Positions 21,301-33,300 of a DNA stretch of 60,000 bases are shown in pieces. A program made the position numbers and the translations under genes. Every line of letters starts with the position of its first letter. The first letter of the stretch is position 1. Origin of the DNA: Hydractinia symbiolongicarpus (lineage: Eukaryota; Cnidaria; Hydrozoa; Anthoathecata; Hydractiniidae); the NCBI RefSeq assembly GCF_029227915.1, contig NC_079883.1, forward strand, positions 15,564,001 to 15,624,000, in the 5' to 3' direction. The notes beneath the pieces are model-generated. The model was not told the DNA's origin and did no database searches. It worked only from the letters and a program-made list of their open reading frames with translations.

Positions 21301-24300
21301 ATGAGTTACCAACCAAGCTTCCTAAAGACTGTGCACATATCATCAGCAAACCACTATGCCACATCATCAATTTATCATTGAGAACTGGACCATATATTTG
21401 GAAATCAGCTAAAATAACACCCATCTATAAGTCAGGTGATATTACCAAACCAGACAGTTACCAGCCGATTTCTGTTTTACCAGCCCTCTCAAAAGTACTC
21501 GAAAAGGCAGTCCATACCCAGCTAAGCGGATATCTCAAAGCCAACCAACTCTTATCGGAGTTTCAATTTGGATATCGATAAAATAGGTCTACATCGACCG
21601 CGGCGACATTGTTTGTTGACAACATCAGAAAGGAAGTTGATAATGGAAAGTTAACGGGAGCTGTATTTATTGACTTAACTAAAGCGTTCGACACTATAAG
21701 TCATGCTGTTTTATTGCAAAAACTTCAAAGTTACGATGTCAGAGACAATGAACTGTCTTTCAGAGACATCAGTCTGTGTCAATAAAGAACAGCTATCATA
21801 TTCAATGCCGGTGTTCTATGGTGTTCCACAAGGCTCAATTTTGGGGCCATTGTTATTCGTAATATTTTTCAACGATCTGCCTGACGTATTAGATAATTGT
21901 AGAGTGATAAAATACGCACATGACACTGTTGTCTACTTTTCACACTCGAAAAAATCAGTGATCATGTCAATCCTTACAGAAGAACTTTCAAATATATCTT
22001 CATACTTAGATTTAAATGAACCTATAATCAATCTAAAAAAGGGTAAAACTGAAGTCATGCTTATTGGAACAGCTAAACGTTTATCGCTAAATACTGACGA
22101 CTTCACTGTTAATTATAGAGACACTCAAATCAACCATGTTGTCTCTTACAAATATCTGGGAATTTTAATTGACAGTACACTAAACTTCAGCCAGCAGTTT
22201 GATAGATCATACAAAAAACCCAGTTCGAGAATTAGACTGCTTGAAAAAATTAAACCTAACATCACTTCAAAATTAGATGGAATCATCTATCGGTTGATGA
22301 TTCTACCTATTTTTACTTACTGTTCGATAGTTCATTCTGATCCCACCAATGGTCAAATTGACAAACTGCAATCCCTTACAAATCGAGCAAGACGCATTGT
22401 CCGTGATCACAAAGTTAAAATTCCGTATTTTTACAGCGAGATGTTGAAACAGTCGTGCATGCTTGTGAGGAAATGTTTGGATGGAAATGTTTGTGCTAAC
22501 TTCGAAAACTACTTTAAAAAGGTCAATCACCAAGTAAGCACAAGAAGCTCGAATACCTCAGTAAAACTTCCTAAAGTAAAACTTTCAACAGCAAAGAAGT
22601 CGTTTTAATATTTTGGAGCAAAATTATATAATGAGCTCCCTGTGCATATAAAACGCGAAGAAAATATTCAAGGATTTAAGAGTTTGTTAAATGATCATGA
22701 TTTTTGAAGTTTTTTTTGTGTCTGTTAACATTTTACTTTAGCCTACCTCTTTCTGTGCAGTCCACTTTTTTCTTAATCATCTTTGGTGCTTTTGATTCAA
22801 TTTTTCCGAAATTTCCCTTTTCCTTACTTATTCAACCTTGAATTTTTGTTCTTCGCTGGCGGAAATCAACAAAGAAAAAGTTGCTTCCTGGTGCCATACT
22901 AACGTCATCAATAAGAATGGTACAACCACACGTGCACCTTTATCGAAACGTAGAACAAACGGCATAGACATTGAATAATTAAAGATAATTTTTAATTTTA
23001 ATTTTGGAAATCACTGTAGTTGCATATATATATATGCAACTACAGATAAATAAAAGAGAGCGAAAATACCATTACAAATGGAATTGAATCAGATTTTAAA
23101 GCAACCAATTGTTTTTTCGATAACACAAGTTTTTTGGCGTAAGTTTTAAACATTGACGTAAATAACCCAAAACAACATGGAATGAAGTTTATCACAGAAT
23201 TAACTAAAGGTGTTACCTATTTCTATTCATATGCCAGTATTGTGTATAAAGTAAAATCTTTCCAAACTGAGTCGGTCGTAATGAGAAGGCAAAATGTTTC
23301 TACACAAGTTGACCCAATGCTTCTTCCGTTTCTGGACCAGTGGCATTTACAAAAGCCCCTGAAATATATCCCGTGGAAGCGAAGATAGACGATTCCACAC
23401 ATGATCACCTATCGAAGTTTCTGACTACCTATGTGAAAAGGAATTGTGCTTTTTTAAAGTACTTCGGATGTTCTACTGATAAAAATTAAGTGCGAGCATG
23501 GATGTCTTCTTGCTAAGAAACTTATCTCTAAATGTTACCTGGAAACAAGTTTGCATGTCATATGAGCTTACATCAATGGTCATAAAGTACGCAAATAGGA
23601 TTTAATTTAATTTATTTCACTGCCATTTTATTTTCAGGTGATCAGATTTACATTTTACAGACGTTATTAAAATCTTTCCTCCCTCCCTCCCTCCCTCCCT
23701 CCCTCCCTCCCTCCCTCCCTCCCTCCCTCCCTCCCTCCCTCCCTCCCTCCCTCCCTCCCTCCCTCCCTCCCTCCCTCCCTCCCTCCCTCCCTCCCTCCCT
23801 CCCTCCCTCCCTCCCTCCCTCCCTCCCTCCCTCCCTCCCTCCCTCCCTCCCTCCAGGTTTGCAAACCGGCAAAGTACGCTGGAATTCAAACAAATGTCAA
23901 TACTTTTTACGCGAATTATTAATCCCAGCTGTCACCAAACACAATAAACTTTCAATTCATAAGGCACGGAATGAATTAAAGGATGACAATGCTGTTCTTG
24001 GGTATGGGAGATTCAATTCCCCCAGTATATGTGCCAAAGTGAGTTTACAGGAAAAATTGTCGCGCAGTCTACAATCCAGATTGGAAAAGACAAAGGATCT
24101 GCACCGCTTGAACTGAAAACGTTTTCAAAACTGCTTAGAACAGTTAAATTCTAACAACTTTATCGTTACCATTATTTTGACAGATCGCGATAAACAACTG
24201 TCAAAATGGTTGCGTGCAGAACAGCCAAAGATAAAGTATTGATATGATGGCCAGTTTTTTTATGGAATATAAAATAGAACTCCGTATAACGGCTAAAAAA

Positions 24301-27300
24301 AGGATCGTTAAATTTTTGGTGAGTGAACGAAGTCAATCGCCAACCATTCTTTCTGGTGCGCAGAAAATTGCGATGGGGATGGACAGAACCTTGTGCAAAT
24401 ATGGAAATTGATATTGCATCACGTCAGTAATCGCCATAATTTTAAAATATTCCATCCAAAATATCCGAAATGTAGCCACAAACCTTGCAAAACACAAGAA
24501 TCATGCAAAAAATAAATTTTATTTGAGTCTCCTGCTTATATCGCTTTAAAAAAATAGTTGCGAAAAAAAAATATATCAATGACTGACCCTTATCACACTG
24601 GGAAACTTGCAGTGTTTCCATTGCTACTAAATCATTACATACCTAAAAGCAACGAATTTGACTTACATGTCATGGATGCGTGAGTAGAGTTAGTAGCCAT
24701 TGATTGCAATGAGAATGTGAAAAGGCCGCAAACAGGCGTAAAATCACAACGAAAAGGCTCTGGCAAAGTGGGTTCAAAGTGATAGAAAGTGCAATGCCCC
24801 AAAAGTTTCAGAGGATTGGGTAATAAAGGCTGTCAAGGTCCTGAAGCGAACCCAGTTTATTAATGATCTGCTTTTGGAAGTGATAAATATAACAAATTCG
24901 AGATGCAAAGCTTGAAAAAAAAATTAAAGACAGACCGGGTGTAGACGAAATTGTTAGGAAGAGAGAGAGAGAGAGAGAGAGCCCTATTATCATTCTGGTA
25001 CAAAATATAAAATGTTTCTTAAAAACAAAAGGTCTGACATACGCGGAAGTGATTTTGTGAAAACAAAACAAAAAAGTTTCAGGGTGTTTCGTATTTTGAA
25101 AGTATACTTTTATTATTAAACAGCATTTTCCTATTTTACATGTTACTAATTTCCTTTGAAAGATTTTTTCTCCAACAATGTAGAACGTACGCGGTTTCTA
25201 AGGCAGAAACACACGATCCCTTTAAAGGGAAGGTTTAAACCTATTGTGAAAGAAGGTTTATGTAAATAGCAGAAGGAACTAAATTTTTGACGCACCCCTT
25301 TTCCTATCCCTTTTTTTTTTAAAAAAAGCACGTGTTCTAATTTATAGGCTTTTCCGTTAGGTTTTTTTAATTTGTCTCGTTATAAAAGCAAATGTTTCAA
25401 AGAAATTTGTGATGTGAATATACAGAATACACAGTTTATAAATGAAAAAACATAAGGAAAAGTTTAGAAAACATGTCAAAAAGTTCAAAAACTCGTTTAA
25501 GCACAATGTACAAAATTCTTAGTGTTGTGCTATGCAATCAATGTTAACGGTTAATAAACCAAGCAAGTTTTCAAATTCCTTGCAACATTTGCACTAGAAA
25601 AAAGTTAAAAAAAAATACAATTTTTTACATTCGCACCGGTGCAAATTTATTGTTTTACTGGAATTTGGCTCGTCTTTTTCATCGCTTAAATCTTCCGATT
25701 TGCGTTGCGTTGGTATTTTATTAATTCCTGCTTTGTATATGGTTGGTGAGTATATATACAATGACTCAAGACTTAATTGGGATGATTGCGATAAATTTAA
25801 TCACTCTGAGAAGAGAATGTGAGTGAAACTTCATCCATAGTAAGGAGACCCAGCATAGTTTCTCTTACACCGAACAGTTGAGGTAGGAAATATCTCGCTG
25901 GGTCGCAAACAAATTTGCGGTCAGTATTCTGACCGCAAGAAATTTTTTTGCGCTTTTGATTGGTTACTTCTATTGTTATTTACCACCTGGTTATTATCGG
26001 GAAATAGTTTGTTTTGAGCGCAAATGGTCTCACTCTCCCGAACAATATAATTTATCCTCTTACTACTTAAGAGGGTAAGACGCTGACTTTGTGCTCATTG
26101 GTTGATTTTCATTCGGGGTTTGCTCTGGAAAATTTGAATTTTTGGGATTTCCTCTGACATTTGTTTGCGTCTTAGCTTTTGTTTTAAAATATTCATGCCT
26201 TGTTGCTTTCGTGATAGTTACAGTATAAATTTGATTTTATTACATAAAAACACATGTAGTTTTTTTGTTAGTTTCCCTTCGATATTTATCATGCAGAGTA
26301 TCAAACTTGTGCGTCGAAACTATTCAGTTACATCAGTCACAACATTAGCCGGAAGTTCCCCTCAGACAGAGCATTTATAAGGGACTGTGGACGAACATAT
26401 TTTCTTTCTAAAAAATTGACTTATACGTAAACCTTCCATGCGTTTCAGGTATAGCAAGTTTTCAAAAACTTTAAAATGACAGTAGATCTCTGTGTTTCGT
26501 TTTAGGTGTATTCGCATTTATGCAAACTGGGATTTGTGGTAACTAGATTTAAGAAAAGGTCAGTGGTTTTTATATTATGTCACACAGGAAGGTGTCACAT
26601 ATACTGTCAAATGTATACTTTGAAATGTCCAACAACGCCATACAACTTGTTAGCCACTTAGTAATGGTAAACAGATGAGCTAGTGGTATGGTGCACCTGA
26701 ATATCAAACCTGAGTATCAAAACTGAGTGGGTCCAGTTACTATGGATATATATAATCTCTTCAGCTGTCAAGCTGAATTTATATTTTTCAGAGTAGTAAG
26801 CTTTTTGAACCTAAAACTACAGCATTGAAAGAGGAAGATATATTACAGCGTGGGTTGCATAACCTATCTATGCATGGGTTGCATAACCTATCTTGCATGT
26901 CAATGTCAATTACACATTATCACTGCAACAATATATCTTCAATATTTTAACGTTGTCATTTCATAAAACCTAAAAATTGATTTACAGCTGTTCCTGGCGT
27001 GAGGGTTTTGATGCACGGCTATAATACTTACTGACTTTTTATATTTACCTACACTTGAAATTTTTATGTCCCATACCTCTAAGGGCTTTTGGCCATTACC
27101 GCTTAAAAATTCTTATGAAATCCTTATAATGGTGAAATTCATTAAGGTTTTTTCTTAGAACTTGAAAACCACAACACAACTTAACTTACTGCCAGGCATT
27201 ATGTTTGTGATGCGCAAAATAGTTCTTCAATATGGTTTACACGGATTATATTCGGCTGTCATCATCGAAGATTTGATCGGGGTGATCTGGTGAGAATGAT

Positions 27301-30300
27301 AAATATGGATGTGCTATAAGAAAAGTACACCTACGACAATCTTTCGCGTTATAGAGAATTTGCGACCCGCCGAAGGAGCGCACGTTTAGTGAACTGCAGG
27401 TATATCGTGTTTCTCTTTTTATACGGCGGAATTTGACTCCTTTCTGTAAAATAATTTCGATATATCTTTCTTTGTGTCAGGTATAACAAAGACAAAAAAT
27501 GATAATCGAGTAAATATTTGGTTGACTTTTTTAATTTTTATACTTGTTAAGATTCATCAGTACAAGATATTATTAAACGAGCTTGGCTTTGTTTTTTTTC
27601 TCCTTTTCATGTTTACGCTTATTGCCAAAAGCGAAAACGTTCTTCTAAAAGATCTTGATGAAAGGAGATTCGGTTCGGGAAGATAAAGTAGGAACGTCAA
27701 CAAGTATGTCTTATTTTTAGAACATATTGGTAACAATAAGCACTAGAATGCGCTTTTTTTATAAAAATGATACCTAGCTAGCTCTTAATCTATTACTACC
27801 TAGCTAGCCAGCTTAGCTACGAGAATTAGAGACAACTGCAAATTTAGGCTATAATACGGCCTCATTCCCAGCATCTGTTGTTTCCTTTTTTACCAGGAAG
27901 GCGAGACAAACATGACCCTGAAGTAAGCCTAATCACGTTACCCTGCAATCCACACTTTTTCTGGGTGTAAAATTTAACAAGGTTTGTCTTACTGAACCAA
28001 GGTTTTATATTTCACCTTGCAATGCTAAGCAAGCTCAGCGTTTTATGTTGAAAATGTGTGCAGGAGTTTGTTTTCATTACGTCATATGTATGTTGTGTAC
28101 TTAAATTTAAGCAATTTAGTTATGTAAATTTCACTAAATTTGGTTGGCTAGTGAGCAGTCATTTCTTCAGGTTTCAAATCTTCAAGCTAGCTAACGAGCT
28201 ACAACTGGAGATTAGTTATTTCTTTAAGTTGCCTGACTAAAGGTAGCTAAGCAGAAATTTAACTTCATAATAAGGCTTTGATATATACACAATTTGATTC
28301 ATTGAATTTTTTTATGCTTTATTTATTGATTTTGGCTAAACTTTGGCTAAAATGTGTAAAAAAATTATAATTTAAAATATAAAACTCAGATACGCACATA
28401 TCCATCGTTCCTGCATCGCAACTTTTACATCAAGCATTCTCATTTTCTGTAAATGCATATTTACGTGTCTGCGTTATAGCTTTTATATGATGAGCAAGGT
28501 TTTGCTGTATGAAACCCAAAGTTTCTCCTTTATTTATATTTTTGACAAAGACAATTGTGAAATCACTGCTTGCAGTTATATTTTGCAACTGCTATAAAGT
28601 CCAAAACGCTGGAGAAAGCCTTACATATGGATGAAAAAAATGGCACCCATTCACAGATTCTTCCTTCTGATTTTTCATTTCCTGATGACTTTTTAAAACG
28701 CCATGCACTTTTTATTATTTATTTTTCATATAAAAACAAGAGTGTTTTGTTTCAAACCTTAATAATCCAAACTTTTATTTAATAACGACTTTGTGATCCA
28801 ATTTGTGGATTTACTTAATGGAATTATGTATCACCGCAGTTTAAAAGTATTGGTGAACAATTTTACGATCAACAAAGTATTGCTTCAGAGAAGAAATTTT
28901 TTAGTTTTTTTAGGGAGTGCTTAATTGGTCAAATATGTTATTACATTGAAACAACACGTGGCTTGAAACAAATTATAGCTGGTTCCCCCAAAAATGCCTA
29001 TTTATTATTATTTGATTAAAATACATAGTTTTCTTTGTAAAAATTCTATTGCCCTCTTACAGTAGAATGCTTAAATGCGGAAACTCAAGCATAATACAAA
29101 GCTTTTTTATGTTAATTCCATCAGACTTGTTTAACAAGAGCACCCTATAAAATAATGTACATAATGTTTTTTGAACTTTGCTTCTAGATACAAGTGGGAT
29201 AACAATCTGAAAATAATATAGTTTTGGCATGACATTTTTCAAATTTAAGAAACAACAACAATTATCTGTAGCTGCAACTGTAACTTTCTTACAGGGAATA
29301 ATTTTAGCTTAAGGGTACTTATTACTAAGCATGCTTTTACCTTGGATGATTGTATTGCTCTTATTACTTTTTGTTAAATATATACCATGATAAAAACCAA
29401 TATTCAGTGTAATATACCACCACCCAACATGCTCAGGATAGCTAAGTCATAATCTTATTTACAGATGTTTTAAAAAAGATATCCAATAACAAAGAATGAA
29501 GTGTATATGTCTCCAACTAACTTGTAGTAGCCAATATGCTAGTGTAGCTAAAATATAAAATACAAATTAATCAGCTTTAGCTAGCTGAACACTGGAAAAG
29601 AATGTAAACCAGTTTTTTACCAAAAGTTTATAATTTGTCCATTTGACAAGTTAATTTGAGAAATAATAAAGGTAAACAAAATATCACTTCACTAGAAAAT
29701 TAAAATTTTCTCTAAACTAACCTCGTTTTCATTTTAGTATGTTTATTCCGGCTGTGTTTTTTGCGATATGTGTATTTTTCAGCACTCACTAAGATGTAAA
29801 CAATACTGGTATTTTTAACAGACTGTTTTATATTTTGGGTCTAGTGTGTTGTCGTGGTGCAAATTTTCAGGTGAAATTTATCGTTTTTATGTGAAAAACA
29901 TCAAATTTTTTGAACTCTACGAATATTTTTAATATCAAAATAGTCTTAGTCTTTGTTTCAGGACTTTTTTAACCATAGTGGCTGTAACATGTTGATTCAT
30001 TTATTATGGAGCAGACCAAGCCAGTCGGTCTGGTCTTCAAAATCAACACTGTCATCATGAACTTTTATCCAGCAGCCGTGCCTCTCCCTTAAAGATAGTT
30101 TTTTATTTAACACATACTTCTACGTTTGTTGTTGCCATTCTTGTTAGAACATATTCAAAGTGTAAAAATAACCGTAAAGATTAGTTCAGCATTCTAATCT
30201 AAGCACAAAACATGTAAGCAAAAATATATTTCTTGCATATAAATATTTCGTTTATCGGCATAATATACTGGACTAATTTTAGGTCGAACCTTTATCTGAG

Positions 30301-33300
30301 CAATTTCTAACGTTAGAATTGCTCATTTTTGGCTCAATTTCATCAAACCAGTCTAAAACAATATTATATCAAATCTCAAGTCATTATTTTTATTATATTT
30401 ACTGAAGTTATTGGACCAAAGCAAACAACACGTTTTTTTACACTGAAAAGGACACTACTACCCGGTGTGGATTTATTATATGAATTTTTCACATGTTTAC
30501 TATTTTTCACACTTTAATTTTGGGAGATTTCCCTGAAATTAAAATCTGTGACAGGTGGTATAACATGTAGAATATTAACACTATACTAGATCCTGGATTT
30601 AACCATATGCCAGGTCGAGCGCTCGATCAAAGCGTACAGTTCCATTTGTTTAAAATTTCTTCATAGCATGTCCATAAGCCTAGCAAGAATTATTTCAAAG
30701 TTGCTTTCCTTTCTATTTGGTTTTTCCTTGATAGTTTGTTAGTAGGTTTAGCTAGCGATTTTTCCAGTTTTGAAATTTGCGAGCTATTGAAATATTTCCA
30801 TTTAAGCAGTATCACTTTATGGTGTCTTTTTATACTGTCATTCCTTGTAATGCTTTTATTAAATTTTTCACTTTAAGAAAACTGCAAATTTTCTTGGAAA
30901 AAAACCCCACAGTAAACCCGCCCTTTTGGCACAGCTTCAAAAATAATCCCTTCTCCAATAATCGTGCTCTAATGCATAGGGGTTGGAATTTTAATAAAAA
31001 GTTGTTAAAAGTTGTGTTTGGTTTTATTTTGCACGAAATAGATGTCCTAAATTTATTTGTGTTTTATGCTATTTACGGCTCATAATACTGTGACTTTTAA
31101 AAAAACTTACTGATTTATTTGTTGTTGACAATAATACTAACTAACGCTTCGACAAAGTAAAATAACCTCTCTAATATTTCCGGCTGTTATTTCTAAGATT
31201 AAAACGCTAATCCCACAGCAAGAATAGTAGAGTAGCTATTATTTGTGCTGTTTCAGAAGATATGATATTGCGTTTAGTTTGTTTTAATTTGAGAGCGCAT
31301 TTGCTTTGTTACAACTCCTTTGTTTTACAACTACGGTTACATTTGGAAAAGGCTAAATTTCCTACGAAATATTTTCAACATGGCTGCCCTAACCTATTCA
31401 ACTGATGTAAAGACTTTTGACGTATAATTTTCAATCCTGCAAACAAAGATGACTTAGAGCGCAAGTAAACTCAAAAAAAAAAGATGACGCGACTAGACTT
31501 TGTTTACGAGATAATCGTGAAAAATAACGACCCGCCTGAATAGAGGATTGTTGCCTGAGTAATGAAAAAGCTATTTTCCTAATCTTGATAGCCTAATTTT
31601 CAGTTGTCGCTGACTCTACTACCCTTTTTTGTCACAAGGTATCATGCATGTTGCTAGCTATAGCTATGTTTGTGAATATGATTTTGTTTTAAGAGACGTA
31701 GTTTGATGTCAGTGTTTGTAAAAATCAGCTAAAGTAGGAAACTATATATGATGCAATCGAGAAATAGAAATATATGGAAAAATGAAAAAATACCTGCACA
31801 CGAATTATTTGTTTTGTATTTTCATCTTTTTATTTGTGTATATTTATTTATATTTTAATACGTATTAACATTAACATGTAGCTTTGTAACATTTTTTAAA
31901 AAAAAAACTAACTTTCCGACAAATTACTATGTAGTTGTATAAAAAAACAAACTCCCTCCTTGCATTCTGGGGGCAGCAGCTCTTGATATACACCCTCTTG
32001 TTTCAGCATTTTTATACTGTCAAAACCATTTCTTAAAATTTCGAGGGATGTATCCATTGTGTTTGATAGTGTGTATTTATTGTAGCAGTGGAAACTACCC
32101 TTAGGAAAATCGTATTTTCTGTACATTTTTGTAAGTTTTTATCATTTAAATTGGATATTTGTGTAATCCTAACAAATGTAGGACATTGTGTGTTTAGGAT
32201 GTTAATAATTTCATACACACAAATTTCATAATTCATTGGACAACAGGACGCATTCGTGATATCTATGACTAATTATTTTTGTTCTATTCGTATTTTTTTA
32301 CCCCCTATAATTAGTTTCATCCCATTGTTAACTGTGTTACTTTTTCTGCATTTTAGCGGCAGCACTTCTCGACCTTTGAATTGTAAGTGGGGAACACTCA
32401 GAGAATCTCCAACGAGCAGTAAAGTTAAAGATACGGACGCGTCTTACAGATCTTTAGAACCAATGGGATCTGGTCATGCAAAAGAACTTTGGACAAAAGA
32501 TCAATATCCTTTGATTAGACCAGAAGAAGCAACAAGCACCAGTATGTATTTATCTGATGTGCGGAAAAAAATAAGTTTAGTTCTGATGACAAACCCGTTG
32601 TTTACAAAAAAGTACACAAATAGTAACTCATCAGGAGGCTTGTAGCTTGTTTCATAAGTCGCAAGCATTAAAAGTTAAACAAGTACAAAATATTATTGAA
32701 TTTGCCATTTTTTTTTAAAGGCGAATCGAATGATAACTATTGTTTTAAAATTGCTCTGTTCTTAAAAGTACTGTTCCGTACTGTTTGCGAACGTTTATTA
32801 CTGCTTGCTAAACTTTCTTCCGCATAACTTCTTAAAGTGTTCAATTTGACGTCCTAATAAACAAGCAAAATGCTATCTGGTTAGTTTTATTTCCCTTTAA
32901 AGGTCGTGATGATATAGCAATAGTATATATATTTTTAGTGCTTGTGTGCGTTTACTATTTATGAAACGTTCTATCTGCACAATAATTAAACTCGGAACGG
33001 ACAGACCAACATAACAATATCAGTCACGGAGAAATGTTCAATGTTTGTCTTTTCCCGTGTTTGGAGCGAACTGTAAAACCCCTAGTCATGAAAAGGTATC
33101 GTCTTCTAACATGCGCATACCTAAACAAGCTGTCCACATCTGGTAGAAGAAGTTACCACGGCACATGTTACTAAGACGCATAGCTTATTTAGACTATCAT
33201 AGCCAACTCGTACTATCATTATTCTATTACTATTTTTTTTAAAACAATACCACATCCGCAAATTTGTGAAGCGCCTGCAAAATTTTTTCCTCTTTCCCAT

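Noticed and set aside
23617-23893. Gly-Gly-Arg-Glu repeat proteins on the minus strand
   Set aside because: They are translations of the (GGGA)n microsatellite.
26794-26940. Possible TSEN54 exon (SSKLFEPKTTALKEED)
   Set aside because: No donor in phase was found, and exon 26506-26558 joins cleanly to 32357 without it.
27474-27686. Hydrophobic 70-codon frame
   Set aside because: T-rich sequence gives such frames by chance; no splice sites in phase or recognisable motif.
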